Source: a bacterium
GTDB taxonomy: Bacteria; JAJRZV01
Reading direction: 5' to 3'
NCBI GenBank assembly: GCA_024275095.1
Contig: JAJRZV010000136.1
Span: forward strand, 1-13,066
Length of the DNA stretch: 13,066 nt
How positions within the stretch are numbered: the first letter of the stretch is position 1; each line of letters opens with the position of its first letter. Both the position numbers and the translations under genes were made by a program. Shown here piece by piece: positions 5,155 to 13,066 of this stretch. The notes under the pieces were generated by a model. The model had not been told where the DNA came from and did not search any database. It saw only the letters and a program-made list of their open reading frames with translations.

Positions 5155-7989
5155 TTAACGGCAGGTGTCATTATACACTGATACTTCTCCGGTGTTATCA
5201 GTTACAATGTAAACCCTCGCATAATTCATTGCCGGAAGTCGCAAGGTACTCAGATAATAAGCGCGCCTGATATGATTAGAAGGACTTATGGCAGAAAGGT
5301 TCAGTGTGCTCGGGTCAGTCGCATTAAGTACAATAACCCCATTGTACTCCGTCGCCTCAACGAGATAACGTGAAATGGAAAGCCCACTTCCACCTTCTAT
5401 GTAAAGCATATCCTTGATATTGTCTTTACTTCCTATGTCCCCTTCGAAAAGCTTTAGAAGATTGAGGTCAACATCATAGACTGCTGTCTTCAAATCCGTT
5501 CCCAAGGCGACGTAAAGATACTGGCCGTCAAAAGAGGCTGCCACAGCCGTTGGGTACATGCTTGCAGGAAGGTACGCCTTGGCAACCGGTGACACCGTTC
5601 CCGACGGATTTGCTCCGTCAAAGCGATAGATACTTGTATTGGATATCACATAAACAGAGTCGCCTCCTGAAGCTATAAAGGTGTTACTACTATCGATAAA
5701 GGCCCCGCTCTGCGCCACGAGAGACAACACATCTCCTGTGCGTTTGTAAACTTTAAGTTGAAAGGCTGTTCCCGAGGGTGCACACATCCACAAATAGTCA
5801 TCCGTGCCGGACGCATACGCGTCGAGGCATATCACATTACCTCCTCCTGATATAGTGGCAATACGTCGGGGGTTTTCCGGTTGTGTAATGGAATACACAT
5901 AGACGCTGTTTCCCCCTGCAAGCGCGTAGAGGTACTGGTTCTCCGTCGTACTCAAGCGGGTAATAGAAGCCTCTTCATCAATACGTGCAATAATGGGGGG
6001 GACATCATTGGCAGCATCTATGTTCCTGAAATCAAACACACTGATTCCACCATCTCCTTCCGCAGTCAGCAATATTGCAGATGGTTCGAAACCTTCGAGA
6101 TCTACAGGAACGTTGCTTAAATCAAGATGACTGTCAAATACAATTGAAGCAGGAGAGAGGTCATGAAGAGAAATACCTCTTCCCATACCTGCAGTGAGAA
6201 CAATTTGCCTGCCACCCTGATCCGCTCTTGCAATTCCATAAGCTCTTCCCACACCTGTAGATGGGTACACACAGGTGATAGCACCCGGCAATCCTTCTTT
6301 CAGTTGAGAACAAAAGTGAGCATTGGACTCCACACAACCAGTGCCCGGGAGCACGTATATCTCCTCCCAGCCGTGGTAATCCCAGGCAATGTAAGCAACA
6401 GTATCAGAGAAGGGATACGCATCCCGTACAATTTTTGGATAATAGTGATTGTAATCATACCCGCCGTCGTAGTTATCGTTAAATTCGCATCCAGTAACCG
6501 GAGCCGGTGCTGATGTGAGAGGATCCGCATAAATAGAATACACCCTCAGCCCGAATGGACAGTTTGTAGCAGTACAGGTGGGCCACTCCACCGCGTAAAG
6601 CAAACGCGAAGAGTCCATGATTTCCACCTTTTCGACAGGGTACGACTCCGGTCTGAAATTAAAGCTGGCCGTTCCTATCACGCTGATGCTCGGGGACACC
6701 CTCACACGAGCTACAAAAAGTTTATTGGTGACATCCTCGCCATAGTGCGAGACAAACACGTAGTGATCTCCACTCACTGCATCTTCCAGAACAGCGACGT
6801 CATTCAAAACGAGAGTTGTTCCAGCTCCCGTAAGCTGCCTTATGTTTATGATTTTGCACTGATTAAATCCCTGAAAGTTATCGGGATCGCTGACATCACA
6901 TGCGTATACCGTATCATAATCCTGCATGAGATACACCACCGTGACACCCGCCGGACTGTCCTCCACATCAAGTCTTCGAGTGTTCAGAGTGAGAGTATTT
7001 GAAGAAGGAATGAGCACGGGATTCGCCGGGTCACTGAGATCGTACATGCGTATTCCACCGTAAGCAATGAACAGAACAGGCCTTGTTCCATAAAAATGGA
7101 TCACCATATCTCCTGAAACAGCGGGAATCCGGGTAACAAACACCGGAGCATCCGGATCAGTCACGTCTATGATCCATGTGCCTCCACCTGAATGGTTGAC
7201 CACGGCATAGAGCCTACCGTTGTAAGAAAGAGGTAAAATATCCTGCGATGAACCACCTGCCATAAAAGAATTAAAATAATCGAACACGCATGAACAGATA
7301 ACCTGTTCACACTCGTCAGAGTCAAAATATCCACCATCATCAGCAGCACCTATCACAGGAGAATATATGCCGGAGGAAATGTAGCAGTAATCAAACGTGA
7401 ACTCCTGTTCCCCGGTTCCTGTGAGAGTGGTATTGTAGTCGTAAATGCCGTCTCCATTTGTGTCCAGCATAATGGGCCCAAAATCTGCATCATCGTATAC
7501 AACTGCACGAAATGTGTAGTTGCACGAACAGGAAGGCTGAGGATTAATCTGCCGTGAATCACACTGTACAAAAAGAGGAAGGTTTTTTCGTACATTAACA
7601 CTTGACCTTACAGAACACATCTGACCGTCAGACTTTAATGCTGTCACAACCACCGGATAATCATTCTCAAGTGCCCCCGGAGCAACATTGAACACGTGGG
7701 TAAAACTTTCGCTGAATGTACTACCCGCCTCGTCATCAGAAAATTCACGTGAATAAATCCAATCAAAGGAGTCTCCTGTTGCAACACCGATGAAAGAGTA
7801 GGGATTATCCTCTACCGTTACAGAGATATTCACCCTCATGGGTTCTCGACCCTGAAGAGGTGTAACGGAGAGAATTACATCCGGGCATTCGGAAGGCTTC
7901 GATTTGTCACACGAACAACCCGCATTTAAGTAAAGCGTTAATAAAAGAAATACTCCACCTGCCGCAAATAGTGATCGTTGTTTATTCAA
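5155..7989 (-). CDS. Large LVIVD-type beta-propeller lipoprotein
   Basis: From a TTG at 7989 this is a 944-residue secreted lipoprotein. The start region has Lys and Arg, a hydrophobic core and LNAGC, with the acylated cysteine at residue 25; serine at +2 would favour the outer membrane by the E. coli rule. A GTG at 8022 also opens the frame and would overlap the upstream gene by 8 bp, but it adds an acidic, signal-unlike leader and lacks a ribosome binding site, whereas TTG has AGGCGG just upstream. Residues 37-134 look PKD/Ig-like. Residues 135-234 are cysteine-rich, with a DTNGDGIYDY calcium-type loop near 176-185. From about 255 on there are propeller repeats of LVIVD type: WIIDVTDPDAPVFV (272-285), IRMYDLSDPANPVLI (313-327), VYACDVSDP (361-369) and VYVYSITQPENPRRI (696-710). 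No catalytic motif is seen; binding or scaffolding at the cell surface is inferred. It is probably co-transcribed with the large exported protein upstream. Confidence 0.8.
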   Translation of the reverse strand: MNKQRSLFAAGGVFLLLTLYLNAGCSCDKSKPSECPDVILSVTPLQGREPMRVNISVTVEDNPYSFIGVATGDSFDWIYSREFSDDEAGSTFSESFTHVFNVAPGALENDYPVVVTALKSDGQMCSVRSSVNVRKNLPLFVQCDSRQINPQPSCSCNYTFRAVVYDDADFGPIMLDTNGDGIYDYNTTLTGTGEQEFTFDYCYISSGIYSPVIGAADDGGYFDSDECEQVICSCVFDYFNSFMAGGSSQDILPLSYNGRLYAVVNHSGGGTWIIDVTDPDAPVFVTRIPAVSGDMVIHFYGTRPVLFIAYGGIRMYDLSDPANPVLIPSSNTLTLNTRRLDVEDSPAGVTVVYLMQDYDTVYACDVSDPDNFQGFNQCKIINIRQLTGAGTTLVLNDVAVLEDAVSGDHYVFVSHYGEDVTNKLFVARVRVSPSISVIGTASFNFRPESYPVEKVEIMDSSRLLYAVEWPTCTATNCPFGLRVYSIYADPLTSAPAPVTGCEFNDNYDGGYDYNHYYPKIVRDAYPFSDTVAYIAWDYHGWEEIYVLPGTGCVESNAHFCSQLKEGLPGAITCVYPSTGVGRAYGIARADQGGRQIVLTAGMGRGISLHDLSPASIVFDSHLDLSNVPVDLEGFEPSAILLTAEGDGGISVFDFRNIDAANDVPPIIARIDEEASITRLSTTENQYLYALAGGNSVYVYSITQPENPRRIATISGGGNVICLDAYASGTDDYLWMCAPSGTAFQLKVYKRTGDVLSLVAQSGAFIDSSNTFIASGGDSVYVISNTSIYRFDGANPSGTVSPVAKAYLPASMYPTAVAASFDGQYLYVALGTDLKTAVYDVDLNLLKLFEGDIGSKDNIKDMLYIEGGSGLSISRYLVEATEYNGVIVLNATDPSTLNLSAISPSNHIRRAYYLSTLRLPAMNYARVYIVTDNTGEVSVYNDTCR

Positions 7990-8014
7990 TAAGCCGCCTA
8001 TGTTCCAGGTTCCT

Positions 8015-11000
8015 TCATCCACGGCGCATTTTAAGATAGAAACCGCCCACGAAGACCAGCATCATCAGGAAAGTGACCATCATGCCGGTGTTACCTGTAG
8101 AATGTGTCATAACACATCCAAATGAAGAAAGAATCACGTCAGATTCACTTTCAGGAACACCGTCTGTTACCATGAAACGATATTTGATTTCACTGACGTT
8201 ACCAAGGTCATCGAATGCCCTGATGCGGAGCGTGTGAATTCCGAGATCAAGATTTTCCAGCACCACCTTTCTGTTGAGTGTGGGTTCCGTCCATCCTTTC
8301 TCATCAAGATTGTAACTGACAGTTACCTTGTCATCCGGAGCCTGCCAGTCATGAGCATAAATTTGAAATTCAAGTCGGCGCTCGTGTACCTCCGCCGGAA
8401 TATTGGGAATGGTGGCAAGGTGAGGCCCCACCCGGTCAACACGGAAGGTGTAAACTGCCGGTGTTGCATCAATAAATCCATCAGTATCCTTAGCCATCAC
8501 CTCCAGACGATGGGTGCCCTCGCGAATCACGGGGAAGGCTATGTTGTCAGATTTGAAGAAGGGTGACCACACCCCGTTATCTATCCGGTAGGAATACTGT
8601 ATTTCAGAAGCAGGGGTCTTGTCATCCACCGCGGTGAAATACGCACCATAGGTTACATCGTCAATAGGTTTAACCTCAGTAATAATTGTCTCCGGTATGG
8701 AAGAGGAAAGCTCGGAAGTCTCAGACGCCAGATCACCGGAAGGCGGGGCAAGGCCCAGGCTTCCAACATTCAAATCACTCAAACCCTCGAGAATATCGAA
8801 GACAAACTTCGCATCAATTCCGCTCTGCCAGAGATCTATGTACATGGCAAAGTAATTCCCTGCTGGGTCATCATCAGGGGTGGTGTCCCCTGCTGCTCCG
8901 ATGACAGGCGCGGTAATGCTCAATTGAGCAGGTTTGATGAGGGGAGAGATGTCCAGAGTAACCGACATGTTTGCACCCATGATGCCGCTCAGCAGTATGG
9001 GCAATATATCCCCCATAAACTTTTCATAGTCGGCAGAAGTGGGATAAACGGTATTGGTTGTCTCAACAATATTGAGCACCGTGGGATCCAATACAAATCC
9101 GGCAAAAATGCGGAATGCAGTGGTTGTATCACACACAGGCGGGTTCACCACACCGCAACGTTCTATATCCAGGCCCACGCCGATAAACAAATCGAGTTCC
9201 ATGCGAAAGATTTTCTGCCATCCCGAAGCCTGTGTATCCACCCAGAAATCCAGGTACATGTGAGGCACACGCATGATAAGGTCATTATACACGTAAAAAG
9301 TACCACCAGATGCTGTTGGTATGGAGGTTGCAGCCTCGGTGGTATACGCCCTGGTCTTATCTGCGTTCAGAGAGGCTTCAAACATCGGCACCACAGAAAT
9401 ACGCATGTCCCTATCGGGCTCTTTCTGGGGCAAATCGGGCAGGAAAAAGCCAAAAACATCTGTGTTAAGTACGGATGTTAAGGATTCTCCTATAGTGGGG
9501 GTATCACGATCAAGCGTGATGGACATAATTCCGTCTCTCAAAACTTCGTAAATAATTTCCGAAACCACCTGCTCGTGAAGGGCGACTCCTATATCATACC
9601 CAGCAGTTCCTACGGTGTTGCCGGTAAAAGGCAAGGTGTACCAATCCGTGGCAGTTGTGAAGGTGGTGGGCGGTAAAACAAGCACAGGTGCATAATCAGT
9701 TATCACTTCGATGTACGAATCTGAGCAGAAATTCGACGTGGCCACGCAGCCGATTGTCCCGGCTCCATTGTAGCACGGGTCACACACCCAGTTAGACGAA
9801 AGCCTGGGATCCACATTGAGCGCATTTAACCAGTAGGTATCTATATTAAGCTGTCCCAGGATCATGCCCCCGTTGTAACTCCCTCCCCACGGCCTGTAAC
9901 AGTACCACGCATTCGCAGCCACGTCGTAACCGATGTAGTCATAGCCGATGGGATGAGTGATTCCTCCCCTCCATACGGCAGAGACCGGGTCATAATAAGG
10001 ATTTTGAAGGGTACTGGTTAAATCAAACGCGCGGGTGCATCCAACGTACTGATCCAGCGCGCTGGAAATGGTGCTATCGAACCATGCACGAAATTCTGCA
10101 TCGAAAAACGGCACGACCTGCGTGAGCTGTTCTGTTGCATCGCAGTCACACCAGAGGTCTGAACACCCAACAGTGGTAGGGTCTGCATAGGTAGAGGATA
10201 TGGCATCGGTATAGTCCGGGTACCCGTCACCGTCACTGTCCGGGCACTGGTTGGTGCCTGACGACACCGTGCAATCCGCGCCGTCAAGGCATTCACAATT
10301 ATCCGGTACCTGCCAGTCATACTGAAACTGAGCCCCCACGTAAATATCCCCCATACAAATATTCAAATACTGGGTGTGGGGATCAGTGCTTTCCTTGTGC
10401 TGGAGCGCAGGTGCCAGTTCCACATCCAGGGAAACCCCACACGGTGGGTTGGGGCAGTACAGGGAAGTCCCGGCCTTGGCGTCAACGTATATATAATCGT
10501 CACACCGGGTAGATGCAGGACCGGCAAGCCAGTTGGGATCTGACGTAACAGGTGCAGTCCACGGACGGCCAAACCGCAGTTCCAACTCGATGTCTTTGAG
10601 GAAGATATGAAAATGAATGGCATCGTCTGTATCAGAGGTATCGTAAGGAAAACAGGTATCCGGCAGATCAGTCTCAGTTCCTTCGGTCGAGTACATCACT
10701 GCATTACTACCATTGGGGGGTGGCGTTGAATAATCATACTGAACAACCCATGGATCACTGTCAATGTTCTGCAACTGCACGGCAAAACAGACATTTCCAA
10801 GCAGAGGGATATCCATGCACTCATCCATTAACCAGTCGGGCTCCCATCCCTTGCAGTACATGTAGTCATCCTGGCCATCGTCACATCCCGTGGTTCCCAC
10901 GCTTGCGGCCGGAGAACCTGCCTCGCATGAGCCCGTAAAATTCGCGGAAGAACACACTGTATCACCATTATCATCCTGGTAACAGAGCTTGCCCTCCCAG

Positions 11001-11254
11001 CAAAACTCCACGGGAGTCGAGTAATTATCATCATCAGTGAAGCGCCGGAACAAAAGATCAAGGTAATTCTGGGTCAAGCTGTTATTGATGACGTTGGCAA
11101 GGATTTCATTGATAAACCCGAATCCTGTATCCGTAATGGCCACAACAATGTTATTGGTCATGGAACCTGCAAACGTGGATGCTCGGGCTTCTAACGAAAA
11201 CCCTGCGACAAAAATCATACTGATAATACTTATTAGAAATCCTTTTTTAATCAT
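8015..11254 (-). CDS. Giant exported protein with TULIP/BPI-like pattern, Ig-like repeats and a C-terminal anchor
   Basis: This is a 1079-residue protein with a signal peptide (residues 1-25, cleavage after ARA). ATG at 11254 is preferred because GGGGGG sits 7 bases upstream; the ATG at 11260 is only 1 base from it. After an amphipathic stretch (28-71) comes a cysteine-rich region with many Asp residues and a calcium-type loop DSDGDGYPDYTD (339-350). Residues 555-773 follow the pattern of the C-terminal half of BPI/TULIP lipid-binding proteins: a helix HEQVVSEIIYEVLRDG, then beta-rich text including MRVPHMYLDFWVD (661-673) and MELDLFIGVGLDI, then a helix-rich LPILLSGI segment. Two Ig-like repeats follow (about 865-940, 943-1031), each with the YRIDNG/YNLDEKG - EGTHRLEV/LGIHTLRI pattern. 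The end is C1047, a membrane segment (1056-1074) and KMRRG. I do not recognise a named family for the whole protein. The ligand is unknown; the TULIP relation is an inference from pattern. Confidence 0.8.
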   Translation of the reverse strand: MIKKGFLISIISMIFVAGFSLEARASTFAGSMTNNIVVAITDTGFGFINEILANVINNSLTQNYLDLLFRRFTDDDNYSTPVEFCWEGKLCYQDDNGDTVCSSANFTGSCEAGSPAASVGTTGCDDGQDDYMYCKGWEPDWLMDECMDIPLLGNVCFAVQLQNIDSDPWVVQYDYSTPPPNGSNAVMYSTEGTETDLPDTCFPYDTSDTDDAIHFHIFLKDIELELRFGRPWTAPVTSDPNWLAGPASTRCDDYIYVDAKAGTSLYCPNPPCGVSLDVELAPALQHKESTDPHTQYLNICMGDIYVGAQFQYDWQVPDNCECLDGADCTVSSGTNQCPDSDGDGYPDYTDAISSTYADPTTVGCSDLWCDCDATEQLTQVVPFFDAEFRAWFDSTISSALDQYVGCTRAFDLTSTLQNPYYDPVSAVWRGGITHPIGYDYIGYDVAANAWYCYRPWGGSYNGGMILGQLNIDTYWLNALNVDPRLSSNWVCDPCYNGAGTIGCVATSNFCSDSYIEVITDYAPVLVLPPTTFTTATDWYTLPFTGNTVGTAGYDIGVALHEQVVSEIIYEVLRDGIMSITLDRDTPTIGESLTSVLNTDVFGFFLPDLPQKEPDRDMRISVVPMFEASLNADKTRAYTTEAATSIPTASGGTFYVYNDLIMRVPHMYLDFWVDTQASGWQKIFRMELDLFIGVGLDIERCGVVNPPVCDTTTAFRIFAGFVLDPTVLNIVETTNTVYPTSADYEKFMGDILPILLSGIMGANMSVTLDISPLIKPAQLSITAPVIGAAGDTTPDDDPAGNYFAMYIDLWQSGIDAKFVFDILEGLSDLNVGSLGLAPPSGDLASETSELSSSIPETIITEVKPIDDVTYGAYFTAVDDKTPASEIQYSYRIDNGVWSPFFKSDNIAFPVIREGTHRLEVMAKDTDGFIDATPAVYTFRVDRVGPHLATIPNIPAEVHERRLEFQIYAHDWQAPDDKVTVSYNLDEKGWTEPTLNRKVVLENLDLGIHTLRIRAFDDLGNVSEIKYRFMVTDGVPESESDVILSSFGCVMTHSTGNTGMMVTFLMMLVFVGGFYLKMRRG

Positions 11255-11285
11255 TTCCATACCCCCCGGGCATAGCTGTAATTTT

Positions 11286-11315
11286 ATTATCTTACAAAAC
11301 CTCTCTCCAAGTCAA
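11286..11315 (-). promoter_or_regulatory. Sigma70-like promoter for the two large exported protein genes
   Basis: On the minus strand, TTGACT (11310-11315, five of six to TTGACA) and GATAAT (11286-11291, five of six to TATAAT) are separated by 18 bp. Transcription would begin near 11279, about 25 bases before the ATG at 11254. The segment lies in the short gap after nagZ, so the exported-protein pair can be expressed independently of it. Confidence 0.6.
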
Positions 11316-11369
11316 GATTTACACGGTCTCCATTTCCACAAGCAAGGGTGACATTTAAAATTATCCGCC

Positions 11370-12464
11370 TTAACTCTCCGTCACACTTCCTTCTATCTCA
11401 CCGACCAGCTGAACATGTTTTTCCGATTTAACGATATTGAGATCAAGGGGAGGTAATTCTTTTCGATTTTTTGTCATTTCTTCACGTATTTCATCAATCC
11501 AGCCTGAAGAAAGCATCAAGCGTTTCTCAGGAATTATATTCTTTTTCACCGCATCAAACAGTGCTGACGCCACTTCCTCTACGCATTCATACCGGCTCAC
11601 GATCAGCATATCCACCCCTGCATCCACTGCTTTCACCGCGGCTTCACCAATGCTTCCCCATCTCTCGACAGCACCCATGTTGAGGTCATCACTGAAAACA
11701 AGGCCGTCAAAGTCAAGATCGCGCCTCAGAATTTCCATTACAACCTTCCGTGAAAATGTTGCAGGAGAAAATGAATCAATTACTTCGTATACCACGTGGG
11801 CCGTCATTATGGAAAATACGCGATTCTCAATCAAATGTACGAAGGGACGCAAATGAACCTCCTGAACTTCTTTCCAAGACAACCTGCACACGGGCAGACT
11901 CTTGTGTGAATCTTCCGCAACCGTTCCATGCCCGGGAAAATGCTTTGCGCATGCAATGATACCCTGGTCCTGAAAAGCCGCCGCGTAAATGAGCCCGAGC
12001 TCGGAAACAGTAAGCGCACTGCTGCTGAAGGATCTATCACCAATAACCTCGTTCCCGTCAGATGAAGTGACATCCACTACAGGAGCAAAGTTCACATTAA
12101 TACCTGATTCACGAAGTTCCACTGCCATGGATGCCGCCATCTCATAAACTTTTCTTACATCCCCGCCCTGTTCAAAATATCGTCCTACCACAGCAGGAGC
12201 GGGGTACCTGGTATATCCCTTCTTAAGACGCTGTACCCTGCCGCCCTCCTGATCCACGCATATAAGTGGACTCTTCCCGGCTGTAAAGGCAATCCTATCA
12301 GTGAGGTCCCTCACCTGTTGGGGAGACTCACAATTCTTTTCAAAAAGAACCACTCCTCCGATACCTTCTTTTATAAGCTTTCTCAAATCTGAATCCACAT
12401 CTTTCCCCTCAAATCCTGTGACGATAAGGTTCATAACCGCCCTTTTAAGATCTGCGTTCTTCAA
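11370..12464 (-). CDS. nagZ: Beta-N-acetylhexosaminidase NagZ (glycoside hydrolase family 3)
   Basis: From a TTG at 12464 this is a 364-residue single-domain GH3 enzyme without a signal peptide, so cytoplasmic. NagZ removes N-acetylglucosamine from anhydro-muropeptides during peptidoglycan recycling. Visible motifs in order are VDQEGGRVQRL (70-80), NFAPVVDV (125-132), GDRSFS (142-147), KHFPGHG (174-180) with D185-S-H187 as the Asp-His acid/base dyad typical of NagZ-type enzymes, MTAH, and VFSDDLNMGA (256-265) with nucleophile D259. The start is chosen because AAAGGGGGAACA precedes the TTG, and a promoter places the transcript start near 12487. The GTG at 12491 has no ribosome binding site and would lie outside that transcript. 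The tail after about residue 335 is hydrophilic and not part of the catalytic barrel. The neighbouring peptide permease fits a wall-recycling setting. A different beta-N-acetylhexosaminidase substrate is possible but less likely. Confidence 0.93.
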   Translation of the reverse strand: MKNADLKRAVMNLIVTGFEGKDVDSDLRKLIKEGIGGVVLFEKNCESPQQVRDLTDRIAFTAGKSPLICVDQEGGRVQRLKKGYTRYPAPAVVGRYFEQGGDVRKVYEMAASMAVELRESGINVNFAPVVDVTSSDGNEVIGDRSFSSSALTVSELGLIYAAAFQDQGIIACAKHFPGHGTVAEDSHKSLPVCRLSWKEVQEVHLRPFVHLIENRVFSIMTAHVVYEVIDSFSPATFSRKVVMEILRRDLDFDGLVFSDDLNMGAVERWGSIGEAAVKAVDAGVDMLIVSRYECVEEVASALFDAVKKNIIPEKRLMLSSGWIDEIREEMTKNRKELPPLDLNIVKSEKHVQLVGEIEGSVTES

Positions 12465-12493
12465 TGTTCCCCCTTTTAAGTCTTTTATCACAC

Positions 12494-12522
12494 AGTGTAT
12501 TACGGAGTAGCTCGCCTCTCAA
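12494..12522 (-). promoter_or_regulatory. Candidate sigma70-like promoter for nagZ
   Basis: On the minus strand TTGAGA (12517-12522, five of six to TTGACA) and TACACT (12494-12499, four of six to TATAAT) are spaced by exactly 17 bp. The predicted start near 12487 lies between the GTG at 12491 and the TTG at 12464, supporting the TTG as start codon. It would let nagZ be transcribed apart from the permease gene, although read-through is also possible because no terminator is seen in the gap. Confidence 0.4.
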
Positions 12523-12539
12523 TGCTTTGAAAACTTAAA

Positions 12540-13066
12540 TTATATCTTCTCCGCGATTTTGTGGAGAGAGAAAACCACAGAAAAAAACAACAACCCAGGC
12601 AAAATTACAGCAAAAGGCTGAAGTAATAGATATTCCGTGCCCTCAGCAATGATACGACCGATACTTTCTGTCTCCGGGGGACCCACTCCCAGAAAACTTA
12701 GAGACGCCTCTGTAAGCATGCTTCCTGCTACGGTAAGAAGCACCTGGACTCTCACACCGCTTTCAATCTGAGGAAAAACGTGATAAAGAAGCGTACGCCC
12801 CGGGGATGCTCCGGTAGAGACATTCGCTGCCACAAAATCCTGTGATACAACTCTCATTGCTATACCTCGACTGATACGGGCGAAACCAACCCATGCAAAA
12901 GAAGCAATGGCCAGAATTACATTGGTAAATGAAGGTCCCAGAAAAGCGGCGAATGCCAGTGCAAGTAAAAATCCGGGGAAAGCCTGAAACACTTCCAGAA
13001 CTCTCATAAACACCGCATCAACCAATCCTCCTGCGTAACCCGAGAGTATCCCGCAAAAGGTTCCGA
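12540..13066 (-). CDS. DppC/OppC-type ABC transporter permease, N-terminus beyond the window
   Basis: The frame is open to the right edge, so the first part of the gene is missing and about 174 C-terminal residues are visible. They match the inner-membrane permease of dipeptide/oligopeptide importers: GILSGYAGGLVDAVFMRVLEVFQAFPG at the start, given here in pieces as LSGYAGG, then VDAVFMR, then FQAFPG. A cytoplasmic EAA-type loop follows (DFVAANVSTGASPGRTLLYHVFP), seen as VAANVSTGA and HVFP, and ASLSFLGVGPPETESIGRII, seen as SLSFLGVGPP. Hydrophobic segments alternate between them. Residues after the last segment are few (HKIAEKI), shorter than the usual tail. The TTG at 13025 is internal. Its operon partners, the second permease, ATPases and binding protein, should lie to the right. 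The substrate is probably a peptide, perhaps a murein peptide given the following nagZ, but nickel or other solutes use related permeases. Confidence 0.9.
   Translation of the reverse strand, partial: GTFCGILSGYAGGLVDAVFMRVLEVFQAFPGFLLALAFAAFLGPSFTNVILAIASFAWVGFARISRGIAMRVVSQDFVAANVSTGASPGRTLLYHVFPQIESGVRVQVLLTVAGSMLTEASLSFLGVGPPETESIGRIIAEGTEYLLLQPFAVILPGLLFFSVVFSLHKIAEKI

Noticed and set aside
8015-8130. Direct assignment of the C-terminus as MYXO-CTERM or PEP-CTERM
   Set aside because: The layout is similar but neither signature motif is present, so only a general sorting-like tail is claimed.
8924-9481. A 185-residue plus-strand open frame
   Set aside because: It lies fully antisense to the large exported protein, with no ribosome binding site or protein family pattern; a shadow of the real gene.
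11437-11856. A 139-residue plus-strand open frame opposite nagZ
   Set aside because: nagZ in this stretch has clear GH3 catalytic motifs; the opposite frame is a shadow.
1-13066. tRNA, rRNA, CRISPR arrays, toxin-antitoxin or defence genes
   Set aside because: None was seen on either strand; the only mobile DNA found is the IS256-family end.

Overview
The window looks like chromosomal DNA from a Gram-negative, deltaproteobacteria-like organism. This rests on late lipid A/Kdo genes in the order DUF374, waaA, lpxK, lpxL-type (an arrangement I associate with Desulfobacterota/Geobacter-type genomes), an outer-membrane-type lipoprotein, and a very large exported protein with a C-terminal membrane anchor. 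The lineage is an inference; there is no rRNA gene to settle it. Apart from an insertion-sequence remnant at the left edge, every gene lies on the minus strand, so the biological reading order runs from right to left.

Layout from the right end. 13066-12540: the C-terminal part of a DppC/OppC-type peptide ABC transporter permease, cut by the window edge. 12464-11370: a cytoplasmic NagZ-type beta-N-acetylhexosaminidase with its own likely promoter; next to a peptide permease it suggests cell-wall (muropeptide) recycling. 11254-8015 and 7989-5155: two very large exported proteins read from a good sigma70-like promoter at 11286-11315. The first has a signal peptide, a cysteine-rich region, a stretch whose pattern recalls BPI/TULIP lipid-binding proteins, two Ig-like repeats and a C-terminal Cys + membrane segment + Arg tail. 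The second is a lipoprotein with LVIVD-like beta-propeller repeats. This pair is the least ordinary part of the window.

5003-743: five genes chained by short overlaps (4-22 bp), encoding a DUF374 acyltransferase, WaaA (Kdo transferase), a divergent LpxK (lipid A 4'-kinase), an LpxL/HtrB-type acyltransferase and an isoprenylcysteine-methyltransferase-family membrane protein. Together the first four cover the end of Kdo2-lipid A assembly: 4'-phosphorylation, Kdo addition and secondary acylation. An extended -10 promoter with palindromes lies in the 151-bp gap upstream.

742-313: about 430 bases with no convincing gene, including a GC-rich imperfect hairpin (460-535) in an otherwise AT-rich region. 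1-320: the 3' end of an IS256-family insertion sequence on the plus strand.

Several genes appear to use GTG or TTG starts. No tRNA, rRNA, CRISPR array or recognisable defence system was seen.
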